A DNA stretch of 45,504 nt from Lachnospiraceae bacterium (GTDB lineage: Bacteria; Bacillota; Clostridia; Lachnospirales; Lachnospiraceae): NCBI GenBank assembly GCA_017626325.1, contig JAGAIZ010000039.1, positions 1-45,504 on the forward strand. Direction: 5' to 3'. The notes beneath the pieces were generated by a model. That model was given only the letters and a program-made list of their open reading frames with translations. It had not been told where the DNA came from and ran no database searches. This document shows, one piece after another, positions 7,934-16,311 of the stretch. How positions within the stretch are numbered: the first letter of the stretch is position 1; every line of letters begins with the position of its first letter. The position numbers and the translations under genes were made by a program.

Positions 7934-9699
7934 AATACAATGAGATAGTTTCAGCGAGATTCATAGAAAGACCTAACCGTTTTATTGCGTATGTTGAGAT
8001 GGCGGGTAAGAGGACGAAGGTACACGTAAAGAATACAGGCAGATGCAGGGAATTGCTGCAGGAGCACGCGCAGGTGTATCTGGAGAAAAGCAGTAATCCG
8101 GACAGAGCTACAGCCTATGATCTGATTGCAGTTGACAAGGGAGGAAGACTTGTCAATATGGATTCCAACGCGCCGAATAAAGTGGTAGGGGAATGGCTGT
8201 CCCTGGGAGGACTTTATCAGGATATCAGTTTGGTCAGACCGGAAACAGTTTTCGGCAATTCCAGATTTGATTTCTATGTAGAGAGCGCTTCCGGCAGGAG
8301 AGCCTTTATAGAAGTAAAGGGTGTTACTCTGGAAACGGATAATGTGGCGGCGTTTCCGGACGCGCCCTCCGAGCGGGCGGTTAAGCATGTGGAAGAATTG
8401 ATACAAGCAAGGTCAGAGGGATATGAGGCGTATCTTATCTTTGTGGTGCAGATGAAAGGTATCGCCCATGTGGAACCAAACTGGCAGACGCAGCCAGTAT
8501 TTGGCGAGGCGCTTAAGAGGGCGAGGAGTGCGGGTGTGAAGCTGTTAGCTTACGACTGTGCCGTAGAAAAGGACAGTCTGAGGATCAATACACAGGTACC
8601 GGTGATCGTGGACAGTCTGGATCAAATAGCGAAGCCTCTTCTGGCGTGGTACGATAAAGGCAGGCGTATTCTTCCATGGCGTGAAGAGCCTACGCCTTAT
8701 CATGTATGGCTGTCTGAGATTATGCTCCAGCAGACCAGAGTGGAAGCGGTTAAGCCATATTATGACAGATTTCTGAGAGTACTTCCGGATATTCCAAGTC
8801 TGGCGCAGGTGGATGAGGAGAAGCTTCTGAAATTATGGGAAGGGCTTGGGTATTATAACAGAGCGCGTAATCTGAAGAAGGCTGCGGAGATGATTATGTC
8901 GGAATACGGCGGAGAAATGCCGGGAAATTATGAAGAATTATGTAAACTCCCTGGAATTGGGAGCTATACGGCGGGAGCTATTGCGTCGATAGCTTTCGGC
9001 AATCCGGTTCCGGCGGTAGATGGCAATGTGCTTCGGATACTCTCCAGACTGCGGATGGATGACAGAGATATTCTGGATGCGAAGGTCAGGAAATCCATGG
9101 AGCAGGAACTATGCCAGATTATGCCCGCAGACAGACCGGGAGACTTTAATCAGGCGCTGATGGAACTGGGCGCTATGGTGTGTATTCCGAATGGTATGGC
9201 GAAATGTGAGGAATGCCCATGGAATCAATTGTGTCAGGCGAGAAAACAGGAGAGGGTTCTGGATTTCCCGAAGAAATCACCTAAGAAACCACGGAGTATT
9301 GAGAAGAAGACCATTCTTGTCATACAGGATGCGGAGAGAGTGGCACTTCATAAAAGACCGGATAAAGGGCTTCTTGCCGGGATGTATGAATTCCCCTCGA
9401 TGGAAGGTTACCGGAATGAGACAGAGGTGATAGATTATTTGAAGCGGCTGGGGTTACAGCCGCTGCATATCCGCAAATTGCAAAACACAAAACATATCTT
9501 TACGCATAAAGAATGGCATATGACCGGTTATATTATCAGGGTTGATGAATTATGTAAACTTGAAAGAGAGGAAGCGGGAGAACAATTTCTCTTTGTTGAT
9601 CCGGCGGAGACGAAGAGTCATTATCCGATTCCGTCCGCTTTCGCCGCGTATGCAGATTATATGGAGTTGACACGCGGTATACAGAAAGAGTCCGGTTGA
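7930..9699 (+). CDS. mutY: SfsA-MutY fusion: SfsA-type nuclease domain joined to A/G-specific adenine glycosylase
   Basis: One uninterrupted 589-aa frame holds two normally separate proteins. Residues 1 to about 228 are SfsA: FIERPNRFIAYVE, HVKNTGRCRELL, NMDSNAPNKVVGEWL, SRFDFYVES and FIEVKGVTLE, with the D...ExK nuclease-type signature. Residues about 235-589 are MutY: PWREEPTPYHVWLSEIMLQQTRV, the helix-hairpin-helix LPGIGSYTAGAIASIAFG with the catalytic Asp in PAVDGNV, four cysteines for a 4Fe-4S cluster (MVCIPNGMAKCEECPWNQLC), and a Nudix-like C-terminal domain that recognises 8-oxoG. MutY removes adenine mispaired with 8-oxoguanine. SfsA is reported as a DNA/RNA-binding nuclease, first found through maltose-gene effects. 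Both domains look intact. The start overlaps the previous stop by 4 bp. Confidence 0.93.
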   Translation: MKYNEIVSARFIERPNRFIAYVEMAGKRTKVHVKNTGRCRELLQEHAQVYLEKSSNPDRATAYDLIAVDKGGRLVNMDSNAPNKVVGEWLSLGGLYQDISLVRPETVFGNSRFDFYVESASGRRAFIEVKGVTLETDNVAAFPDAPSERAVKHVEELIQARSEGYEAYLIFVVQMKGIAHVEPNWQTQPVFGEALKRARSAGVKLLAYDCAVEKDSLRINTQVPVIVDSLDQIAKPLLAWYDKGRRILPWREEPTPYHVWLSEIMLQQTRVEAVKPYYDRFLRVLPDIPSLAQVDEEKLLKLWEGLGYYNRARNLKKAAEMIMSEYGGEMPGNYEELCKLPGIGSYTAGAIASIAFGNPVPAVDGNVLRILSRLRMDDRDILDAKVRKSMEQELCQIMPADRPGDFNQALMELGAMVCIPNGMAKCEECPWNQLCQARKQERVLDFPKKSPKKPRSIEKKTILVIQDAERVALHKRPDKGLLAGMYEFPSMEGYRNETEVIDYLKRLGLQPLHIRKLQNTKHIFTHKEWHMTGYIIRVDELCKLEREEAGEQFLFVDPAETKSHYPIPSAFAAYADYMELTRGIQKESG

Positions 9700-9792
9700 A
9701 TACGGGCTGATCGGAAATAGCCGCCAGAGCCGAAAATAAGAAAATCCTAAGAAAAGGGTAAACAAAAGATATGTTTTATATGATAAAATACT

Positions 9793-9822
9793 ACAATAAA
9801 TAGCTCTGATATGGAGGATTGG
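9793..9822 (+). promoter_or_regulatory. Third, partial copy of the hom/ilvE leader element (3' end only)
   Basis: By eye, 26 of 30 positions here match the 3' end of the element before ilvE (41914-41943), including GCTCTGA and ATGGAGGATT. Here GGAGGA is the ribosome binding site of the glycosyltransferase gene, six bases before its ATG. The hairpins found upstream in the other two copies are not recognisable. A CAGAGC at about 9726 could pair with GCTCTG. Confidence 0.5.
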
Positions 9823-9824
9823 TT

Positions 9825-10847
9825 ATGAAATTATTATCCGTAGCGATTCCATGCTACAATTCCGAACAATATATGAAGAAATGTATTGAGTCGCTCTTAA
9901 CAGGCGGGGAGGATGTCGAAATTCTGATTGTAGATGACGGTTCCGTTGACAGGACGGCATCCATTGCAGACGAATATGAAGCAATGTATCCTTCTATCGT
10001 GAAGGCGATCCATAAGGAGAATGGAGGTCATGGTTCTGCGGTTAATGCGGGCCTTTCCTACGCAACGGGTCTGTACTTCAAAGTGGTGGACAGCGATGAC
10101 TGGGTGAAGGAAAGCGCCTATCAAAAGATCCTGGAGACGCTGCGGGATATTATGGCGGGTGGACTGTCGCTGGATATGCTGATCAGTAACTTCGTATATG
10201 AGAAGGAAGGCGAGAAGAACAAGGTCATGAAATACCGCCATGCGCTGCCTGAGAATAAGATTTTTGGCTGGAATGAGGTAAAGCATTTTCACAAAGGGCA
10301 GTATATTCTGATGCATTCTGTGATATTCCGTACGAAATTACTTAGGGAGTGCGGATTAAAACTGCCGGAGCATACCTTTTATGTAGATAATATCTTTGTG
10401 TTTGAACCGCTTCCGTTTGTCAGGAATATGTATTATCTGGATGTAAATTTCTATCGCTATTATATCGGGAGAGAAGGGCAGTCTGTCAACGAACAGGTTA
10501 TGATTTCCAGAATTGACCAGCAGATTAAGGTCAATAAGATTATGATAGATTATTTGGTGGAGAATAAATCAAAGATCTACGGCAGGCGGAAGCTGAAGAA
10601 TTATATGCTTAATTATCTGGAGATTATTACGGTTATTTCTTCTATCCTGCTGATTCGTTCCGATACAGAAGAAAGCCTGGAGAAAAAACAGGAATTGTGG
10701 CAGTATATCAAACAGAAAGACAGAGGGCTGTTTTTCAGACTGCGCTACGGCGTGCTTGGCAGTTCCATGAATCTTCCGGGTAAAGGAGGAAGAAAGATTT
10801 CCGTGGAAGGATATAAGCTCTGCCAGAGATTTTTCAAATTTAATTAG
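9825..10847 (+). CDS. Family 2 glycosyltransferase
   Basis: 340 aa. The N-terminal GT-A fold is clear: LLSVAIPCYNSEQYMKKCIESLL, EILIVDDGSVDRTASIADEY, NGGHGSAVNAGLSYATG and the DxD-type metal and sugar-nucleotide site VVDSDDWV near residue 90. The C-terminal 120 residues are helical and basic, and no transmembrane segments are obvious, so it is probably a peripheral cytoplasmic enzyme building a cell-surface glycan. The donor and acceptor cannot be told. The start at 9825 is preceded by GGAGGA; a TTG at 9819 overlaps that site. A bidirectional terminator separates it from the convergent PAP2 gene. Confidence 0.9.
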   Translation: MKLLSVAIPCYNSEQYMKKCIESLLTGGEDVEILIVDDGSVDRTASIADEYEAMYPSIVKAIHKENGGHGSAVNAGLSYATGLYFKVVDSDDWVKESAYQKILETLRDIMAGGLSLDMLISNFVYEKEGEKNKVMKYRHALPENKIFGWNEVKHFHKGQYILMHSVIFRTKLLRECGLKLPEHTFYVDNIFVFEPLPFVRNMYYLDVNFYRYYIGREGQSVNEQVMISRIDQQIKVNKIMIDYLVENKSKIYGRRKLKNYMLNYLEIITVISSILLIRSDTEESLEKKQELWQYIKQKDRGLFFRLRYGVLGSSMNLPGKGGRKISVEGYKLCQRFFKFN

Positions 10848-10856
10848 AATAGAAGC

Positions 10857-10898
10857 AGGAAACCGGAGACTCTGAGATTACAGAGTTTCCGGTTTCCT
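10857..10898. terminator. Bidirectional terminator between the glycosyltransferase and PAP2 genes
   Basis: An 18-nt arm (10857-10874) pairs with 10881-10898 with one mismatch, around the loop AGATTA. T-rich sequence follows on the + strand, and A-rich sequence precedes it for use on the - strand. The PAP2 stop codon lies in the loop. Confidence 0.85.
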
Positions 10899-11588
10899 TT
10901 TGTTTCTTTTGGTCAGACCGTGATAGAAATTGAGCAGTACATCTGAGCCGTATACTAAAGCATACATAATCGCTGCCATAATGAAAGCGGTCGTTACGTC
11001 AAACACAGAATGCTGTTTGATAAACATGGTTGACATAATGATCGATGTACAAAGAATCAGAGAAGCAATGCGTATGCCCTTTTTATTAGCGAAACACTTA
11101 CTTTTCATAATCGCAATATGACATCCGAGAGAGTTATATACATGGATGCTGGGCCATAAATTCGTCGGGGTATCCGCTTTGTAGATAACGGATACTAATT
11201 GTGTAAATACATTATCACGCGGCATAGCGTAAGGCCTTAAGTGGTGGCCGTTGGGCCATAGCGTGGATATCAGCAGGAAGATTGTCATACCTGTAAAAAG
11301 GAAAGTACAGGTTCTGAAATAATCGTCCTTATCTTTAAAGAAGAAATAAAGAGTAACCACGGCTACGTAGGCGAACCACAGCATATACGGGATCACAAAG
11401 ACTTCGCAGAAGGGAATGTGATCGTCCAAAGCTACGTGGATTACTTTGTAATGACTTGTAACAGTTTTTTCCAGATGAGCAAACCAGGACATATAAATGA
11501 TGCCATAGATAATGAGAGGAATGGCATGTTTATATGCATGGTAAAAGTTTATTATTGGCTGCAGATTCTTTCGAGTCGGAATCTTCAT
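10878..11588 (-). CDS. PAP2-superfamily membrane phosphatase
   Basis: 236 aa with about six hydrophobic segments. PAP2 motifs are present: LRPYAMPRDN (motif 1 region), LWPSIHVYNSLGCH (motif 2, the SxH signature) and IKQHSVFDVTTAFIM (motif 3, catalytic His with Asp). The spacing resembles the bacterial proteins related to inositol phosphorylceramide synthase. The likely role is dephosphorylation or transfer on a lipid phosphate at the membrane; the substrate is unknown. AAGGA lies about 11 bases before the ATG. It has its own promoter at 11660-11687 and converges on the glycosyltransferase gene. Confidence 0.85.
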   Translation of the reverse strand: MKIPTRKNLQPIINFYHAYKHAIPLIIYGIIYMSWFAHLEKTVTSHYKVIHVALDDHIPFCEVFVIPYMLWFAYVAVVTLYFFFKDKDDYFRTCTFLFTGMTIFLLISTLWPNGHHLRPYAMPRDNVFTQLVSVIYKADTPTNLWPSIHVYNSLGCHIAIMKSKCFANKKGIRIASLILCTSIIMSTMFIKQHSVFDVTTAFIMAAIMYALVYGSDVLLNFYHGLTKRNKRKPETL

Positions 11589-11659
11589 GATTTCACGTCC
11601 TTGTCTGACGATTGATTCGTCTCCTTGATTATATGTTTGTTTATTTGTTCATAGAAGAT

Positions 11660-11687
11660 ATCATAGCAGAATAAGTGCAAAAGTCAA
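11660..11687 (-). promoter_or_regulatory. Promoter of the PAP2 gene
   Basis: On the - strand, TTGACT (complement of 11682-11687) and TATGAT (complement of 11660-11665) are 16 bp apart, with TGC before the -10 hexamer. The start codon is about 70 bp downstream. Confidence 0.7.
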
Positions 11688-11828
11688 AATGCGTTTTACA
11701 TAAATTTTTCTTAAGTTTTCATTAATTTCTGTCCATAATGTCGGTTCCGGATTTTTACGTATAAGAATTACCGTGAATGTTATCCTGCGCCTGATACAAA
11801 GGCGAGTGACGTATCCCGCTTTGGCGTG

Positions 11829-11881
11829 AAATCCGGCTGTGATATCCCGTGATATTTAATGGAGATATCGGACGGATTTTT
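11829..11881 (+). terminator. Hairpin with T-run in the glyA upstream region, possible attenuator
   Basis: AATCCG (11830-11835) pairs with CGGATT (11873-11878); inside, GATATC at 11841-11846 can pair with GATATC at 11864-11869. Five T end the structure. Further up, CGCCT (11788-11792) pairs with AGGCG (11800-11804). The hairpin is imperfect. It could end a leader transcript reading toward glyA, but no known riboswitch class was recognised in the 421-bp gap. Confidence 0.4.
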
Positions 11882-11886
11882 GCAGG

Positions 11887-11916
11887 TTGCGTCCGGCGAA
11901 CCTGTTGTGTTATACT
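11887..11916 (+). promoter_or_regulatory. Possible extended -10 promoter for glyA
   Basis: TATACT at 11911-11916 has TG one base upstream (11908-11909). A weak -35, TTGCGT (11887-11892), lies 18 bp away. It sits after the hairpin at 11829-11881 and about 95 bp before the glyA start. Confidence 0.45.
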
Positions 11917-12009
11917 TACTGTGATTTTATGTGATAGAATCGATTATACAGATCGGCAACAGGAACGAATCAGACCGGCAGGTTAATTTAAGAAAGGCAG
12001 GAACAAGGA

Positions 12010-13248
12010 ATGTATTCATTAGACGAAGTGAAGATGGTAGATCCTGAGATCGCGCAGGCTATCGTGGACGAGCAGCAGCGTCAGAATTCCCATATTGAGC
12101 TGATTGCTTCGGAGAACTGGGTAAGTAAGGCAGTTATGGCGGCTATGGGAAGCCCGCTTACCAATAAATATGCGGAAGGATATCCGGGCAAGAGATACTA
12201 TGGCGGCTGCGAGTGCGTCGATGTAGTGGAAGACCTGGCAAGAGACAGAGCGAAAGAACTGTTTGGCTGCGAGTATGTCAATGTGCAGCCCCATTCCGGC
12301 GCGCAGGCGAATATGGCCGTATTTTTTGCGGTAATGGAGCCGGGCGATACCTTCATGGGTATGAATCTGGATCATGGCGGACATCTTTCTCACGGTTCAC
12401 CGGTCAATATGTCCGGCAAGTACTTTCATTGCGTGCCCTACGGCGTTAATGACGACGGTTTCCTTGATTATGATAATGTGCGTAAGATTGCGTTAGAGTG
12501 CAAGCCCAAGATGATCGTGGCGGGCGCTTCCGCTTATGCAAGAACGATTGATTTCAAGAAATTCAGAGAGATTGCTGACGAAGTGGGCGCTGTGCTTATG
12601 GTAGATATCGCGCATATTGCAGGTCTTGTTGCAGCAGGTCTTCATCCGAGTCCGATTCCGTATGCGCATGTGACGACTACTACGACCCACAAGACGCTGC
12701 GTGGTCCCCGGGGCGGCATGATCATGTCCAGTCAGGAAGTGGCGGATAAATATAATTTTAACAAAGCTATTTTTCCCGGTATCCAGGGTGGTCCGCTGAT
12801 GCATGTCATCGCGGCGAAAGCGGTCTGCTTCAAGGAAGCGCTGTCTCCTGAGTTTAAGACCTATATGCAGAATGTTGCTGATAACGCGCAGGCGCTTTGC
12901 AAGGGATTGCAGAGCAGAGATGTGAAGATCGTATCAGGAGGCACGGACAATCATCTGATGCTGGTTGACCTGACGCCCTACGACCTGACCGGTAAAGCGG
13001 TGGAGAAGCTGCTTGACGAGGCGCACATCACGGCTAACAAGAACACGATTCCCAACGATCCCAAGTCTCCTTTTGTGACGAGCGGTATTCGTCTGGGAAC
13101 GCCTGCGGCAACCTCCCGCGGTCTGAACACGGAAGATATGGACCAAGTGGCAGAGGCAATTTCTATCGTCATCAAAGAGGGCGAGGCAGGCATCGAGAAA
13201 GCCCGCGCCATAATCAAGACACTGACGGACAAGTATCCGTTGATTTAA
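12010..13248 (+). CDS. glyA: Serine hydroxymethyltransferase
   Basis: 412 aa, the normal length. It converts serine and tetrahydrofolate to glycine and 5,10-methylene-THF, the main source of one-carbon units; thyA and folA later in the window use and recycle these units. Recognisable blocks: [53 protein letters not shown], the PLP lysine in [16 protein letters not shown], and [14 protein letters not shown] near the C-terminus. AAAGGCAGGA precedes the ATG. It is flanked by a 421-bp regulatory gap and a terminator, so it is probably monocistronic. Confidence 0.97.
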   Translation: MYSLDEVKMVDPEIAQAIVDEQQRQNSHIELIASENWVSKAVMAAMGSPLTNKYAEGYPGKRYYGGCECVDVVEDLARDRAKELFGCEYVNVQPHSGAQANMAVFFAVMEPGDTFMGMNLDHGGHLSHGSPVNMSGKYFHCVPYGVNDDGFLDYDNVRKIALECKPKMIVAGASAYARTIDFKKFREIADEVGAVLMVDIAHIAGLVAAGLHPSPIPYAHVTTTTTHKTLRGPRGGMIMSSQEVADKYNFNKAIFPGIQGGPLMHVIAAKAVCFKEALSPEFKTYMQNVADNAQALCKGLQSRDVKIVSGGTDNHLMLVDLTPYDLTGKAVEKLLDEAHITANKNTIPNDPKSPFVTSGIRLGTPAATSRGLNTEDMDQVAEAISIVIKEGEAGIEKARAIIKTLTDKYPLI

Positions 13249-13275
13249 GCTATAGTACATACGAGTAAGCTGATG

Positions 13276-13308
13276 AGAGAGGTTTGTCCGCCGGATGAAC
13301 CTCTTTTT
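13276..13308 (+). terminator. Terminator of glyA
   Basis: AGAGGTT (13278-13284) pairs with AACCTCT (13298-13304), with an inner TCC/GGA pair, followed by five T. Confidence 0.88.
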
Positions 13309-13343
13309 GTCTTCTTTTGTTTCAAATTCCTTGAAATTCGGAT

Positions 13344-14126
13344 TTACAGTTCTCTCATATCATTTAACTGTTTTGCTTTTTGATATGCACAATCTAAAAA
13401 TTCCTGAATAGATAAATCTTCATAATCCCAATTCATAGGCTCTAGCGTTGTTGGACCTTGATAGCCTGTAAGAGTTATCCTCTTCATAACATCCGTCCAA
13501 TCGATATTCCCGTCGAAAGGAAGCTGATGCTGATTATGCTTTCCGCCATTATCCTGCAGATGTAATGCCATTAAACGATTTCCGTACTTGTTCAGCAAAT
13601 CAATATCGGGAGCATAGTTTTGATGATGACAACTGTCATAACAGAACCCTGCATAGTTTGATTGAAAAGTGTTTAACACCATATCCAGATTATTTATATT
13701 TGCTAAATTTTCAAAGGCAATTTGAACCTCATTATCCTCTGCCTTATGAATAATCTTCTCTAATCTTTTTAACCCAAGTTCATTAACAGGATATTTGTCA
13801 GTGGGCAAATGGATAACCATTGTAGGTATATTAAAAGCGGCACAATCTTCCACACATTGCCGATAGGTTTGATAGACACTTTCTCCGTTCAAATTATCTA
13901 ATGATAAACAATTCTGCTCACTGACCGGCGTATGCATATTATCTATTTTCAGTCCGGCTTTTTTTGCCAGACGAACATCCTCTTGGTATCCTGAACCCCT
14001 TCCAAACTTGTCACTCCACCACAACATCACGCAATCAAACCCAGCCAGTTTTATTAGCCTGTACCTTTCTTCAAAAGATACATCAAAACTTCCGCCATAT
14101 CCAAAACAGTCATATATTCCTACCAT
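13344..14126 (-). CDS. Sugar phosphate isomerase/epimerase-like TIM-barrel protein
   Basis: 260 aa of the xylose isomerase-like AP_endonuc_2 fold. Typical strands and metal ligands are visible: GIYDCFGYGG, FDCVMLWW, IDNMHTP, PTMVIHLPTDKYP, VQIAFENLAN (metal Glu), FCYDSCHHQNY (Asp and His ligands), LMALHLQDN (His) and GPTTLEPMNW (Glu). The substrate is unknown; such proteins act on sugars, inositols or hydroxypyruvate. The start at 14126 has AGAGGAGA upstream; the longer frame to 14183 has none. The gene and its upstream region are clearly more AT-rich than the neighbours, which suggests acquisition from elsewhere. It is transcribed away from hipBA. Confidence 0.82.
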   Translation of the reverse strand: MVGIYDCFGYGGSFDVSFEERYRLIKLAGFDCVMLWWSDKFGRGSGYQEDVRLAKKAGLKIDNMHTPVSEQNCLSLDNLNGESVYQTYRQCVEDCAAFNIPTMVIHLPTDKYPVNELGLKRLEKIIHKAEDNEVQIAFENLANINNLDMVLNTFQSNYAGFCYDSCHHQNYAPDIDLLNKYGNRLMALHLQDNGGKHNQHQLPFDGNIDWTDVMKRITLTGYQGPTTLEPMNWDYEDLSIQEFLDCAYQKAKQLNDMREL

Positions 14127-14366
14127 AACTGTCTCCTCTGTAAATTCTGATTTGCCATTTTTATGACATATACATTTTATCATTAAGATGTAAATCTTTC
14201 TATTATTTCTTTACCTCTTAATAAACAGCAAAGCCATTCACACTCGTCAACGGTCAAAATGAACAAGCTTCGCCCGCCATTTACAAGACGAATGCCCCTG
14301 CTTGCATAACAGACAGGAGGACAAAAACAACGAGTGCCAAAATAAAATCAAATAATATTTTTAAAA

Positions 14367-14421
14367 TGTCAAATTTGGCATATTATATTAAGAAATGATT
14401 TATAAAATGTCATATTTGACT
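14367..14421. promoter_or_regulatory. hipBA operators O1 and O2
   Basis: TGTCAAATTTGGCA (14367-14380) and TGTCATATTTGACT (14408-14421) are near-palindromes of the form TGTCA-N4-TGACA, 41 bp apart start to start. O2 covers the -35 hexamer of the promoter at 14416-14444. They are inferred to be sites for the HipB-like repressor. Confidence 0.75.
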
Positions 14422-14444
14422 TTTTATTATGTTTCAAATATAAT
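14416..14444 (+). promoter_or_regulatory. hipBA promoter
   Basis: TTGACT (14416-14421), 17 bp, TATAAT (14439-14444): near-consensus sigma-A. Transcription would begin near 14451, giving a leader of about 180 nt. The leader contains an inverted repeat GCAGGTT (14459-14465) / AACCTGC (14499-14505) and operators O3 and O4. Confidence 0.8.
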
Positions 14445-14521
14445 ATTTTTATAAAAGTGCAGGTTGAAAAATACAGAGAACTTAGAAAATAACCTATTAA
14501 CCTGCAAGAAGAAAATTAAAA

Positions 14522-14576
14522 TGTCAAAAATGACAATTTTATATGAAAGATGAGTGATAAATTGCCAAATATGACA
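14522..14576. promoter_or_regulatory. hipBA operators O3 and O4
   Basis: TGTCAAAAATGACA (14522-14535, a complete palindrome in its outer arms) and TGCCAAATATGACA (14563-14576) repeat the motif of O1 and O2, again exactly 41 bp apart. They lie between the promoter and the hipB start. Confidence 0.75.
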
Positions 14577-14629
14577 TTTTAAATTTAAAGCTGTGTTGAT
14601 TGCGGGCTTGCTTGGGAGAGAGGAAACGT

Positions 14630-14974
14630 ATGAAACTATATGGAACAGAAAACAATGAAGTAATAATGAAAGAACTGGGGAAACGGATTCAGGATATGAG
14701 AATCGCCATGAATCTGACGCAGTCTGAAATGGCGGAGCGTTCCGGGGTATCTCTTCGGACGGTATGCAGGATTGAGAAGGGCGAGAGCGCCAGAGTCGAA
14801 AGCGTCTTAAATGTGCTCAGGATTCTGCAGGCACTGCCGAATCTGGAGCTGTTGGTGCAGGAGCAGGTATTAAAGCCTACGGAACTGGTGGACCATGGCA
14901 AGAAACCAAGCCGTGTTTCGTCTGGCCGGAGAACGCGGGAGACCGAATGGATCTGGGGGGATGAGAAAGAATGA
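14630..14974 (+). CDS. hipB: HipB-like XRE-family antitoxin
   Basis: 114 aa. Residues about 13-70 are a Cro/CI-type helix-turn-helix: LGKRIQDMRIAMNLTQSEMAERSGVSLRTVCRIEKGE. The C-terminal tail is basic and polar and would be flexible. As in known HipB proteins, it should bind operators as a dimer and hold the HipA kinase in check. The start at 14630 is preceded by GAGAGAGG; a TTG at 14600 in frame is less likely. Its stop overlaps the hipA start (ATGA). Four matching palindromes upstream suggest autoregulation. Confidence 0.88.
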   Translation: MKLYGTENNEVIMKELGKRIQDMRIAMNLTQSEMAERSGVSLRTVCRIEKGESARVESVLNVLRILQALPNLELLVQEQVLKPTELVDHGKKPSRVSSGRRTRETEWIWGDEKE

Positions 14975-16257
14975 TTACTGCGGAAGTATATTTATGGGGG
15001 ACGCGGATTGGCGTGGCGGCCCAGGAAAGCCCGGACGCCGTTCCGATGTTTAACTATGATGAGAAATTCCTGAAAAGCGGGATAGAGGTTTCTCCAATCG
15101 TCATGCCGCTGTCAGAGAGAGTATATTCCTTTCCGGCGCTGCCTGAAAATACGTTTCATGGATTGCCGGGGCTTCTGGCGGATTCCCTGCCGGATAAATT
15201 CGGAACGAAGCTAATCGAAAGATACCTGTCAGAGCAGGGCAGGGATATCCGGTCCTTTTCGGCGGTGGAAAGGCTTCTGTATACGGGGAAACGGGGCATG
15301 GGTGCGCTTGAATATGTACCGGCCAGGGATTATGGCGAAGGGAAAGACTGCTCGGTGGATATCAATGCGCTGGTAGAGCTTGCGTCTGATATCCTGACGG
15401 AGCGGGAGAACCTTCATGTGGGCAAAGGCGAGCATGCGATGGAGCAGATTATTAACGTGGGAACTTCCGCAGGAGGCGCCAGAGCGAAAGCGGTTATCGC
15501 CTGGAATCCGTCTACGGGAGATTTCCGTTCCGGTCAGATTGACGCGGGAGAAGGATATGAGTACTGGCTGATTAAGTTCGACGGAGTCAGGAATAATAAG
15601 GATAAAGGCGATAAGGAAGACGGGACTGCATACACGAGAATAGAGTACGCTTATTACCTGCTGGCGCAGAAGGCGGGCATTGTCATGAACGACTGCAGGC
15701 TGTATCAGGAGTCCGGCAGATACCATTTCATGACGAAGCGCTTCGACAGAGGGATAAACGGCGCGAAGCTTCATATGCAGTCGCTTGGCGCAATCGCGCA
15801 CTATGATTATAATATGCCCGGAGCATACAGCTATGAACAGGCGGTATCTGTGATAAACAGTCTGGAATTGGGGCAGGCCGCCGTAGAGCAGATGTTTCGC
15901 CGGATGGTTTTCAACATATTGTACCGCAATCAGGACGATCATGTGAAAAATATCTCCTTCCTGATGGACAGACGCGGCAACTGGAGTCTTGCACCTGCCT
16001 ATGACATTACGTATGCGAATGATGCGGACAATAAGTGGCTTGCCAGACATCAGATGAGCCTGAATGGTAAAACAGAGGGATTTGAAACCGACGACTTCTA
16101 TGCAGGCGGCAGGCACATGAATCTGACGAAGCGAAAAGTGGATAAAATAGTCGAACAGGTGCGTTCTGTTATACAAGAGTGGGAGGACTGCGCCGGTCTT
16201 GCTTATCTGGATGAAGAAAGCATGGAGACGGTCAGACAGCAGTTTATCAGACTGTAA
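14971..16257 (+). CDS. hipA: HipA-family serine/threonine kinase toxin
   Basis: 428 aa, near the usual 440. The N-terminal subdomain holds the FHGLPGLLADSLPDKFG motif (about residues 64-80). The Gly-rich loop is NVGTSAGGARAKAVI (about 165-179), where HipA proteins carry the autophosphorylated serine. The catalytic block is YRNQDDHVKNISFL, followed by the metal-binding LAPAYDITY. All key residues look intact, so the toxin should be active. HipA of E. coli phosphorylates glutamyl-tRNA synthetase and causes persistence; the target here is unknown. Its GC content is like the chromosome, unlike the AT-rich promoter region before hipB. Confidence 0.92.
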   Translation: MITAEVYLWGTRIGVAAQESPDAVPMFNYDEKFLKSGIEVSPIVMPLSERVYSFPALPENTFHGLPGLLADSLPDKFGTKLIERYLSEQGRDIRSFSAVERLLYTGKRGMGALEYVPARDYGEGKDCSVDINALVELASDILTERENLHVGKGEHAMEQIINVGTSAGGARAKAVIAWNPSTGDFRSGQIDAGEGYEYWLIKFDGVRNNKDKGDKEDGTAYTRIEYAYYLLAQKAGIVMNDCRLYQESGRYHFMTKRFDRGINGAKLHMQSLGAIAHYDYNMPGAYSYEQAVSVINSLELGQAAVEQMFRRMVFNILYRNQDDHVKNISFLMDRRGNWSLAPAYDITYANDADNKWLARHQMSLNGKTEGFETDDFYAGGRHMNLTKRKVDKIVEQVRSVIQEWEDCAGLAYLDEESMETVRQQFIRL

Positions 16258-16311
16258 TATCAGATAAAATAAGATTAGGGAGATATTAGAGAGATAAAAT
16301 AAGATTAGGGG

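Noticed and set aside
11700-12009. Glycine, THF or ZTP riboswitch before glyA
   Set aside because: The conserved core sequences of these classes were looked for and not found.
14459-14475. AGGTTGAAAAAT before hipB, matching the first bases of the hom/ilvE element
   Set aside because: Only about 12 bases match, with none of the hairpins or the tail, so chance in AT-rich DNA is enough to explain it.
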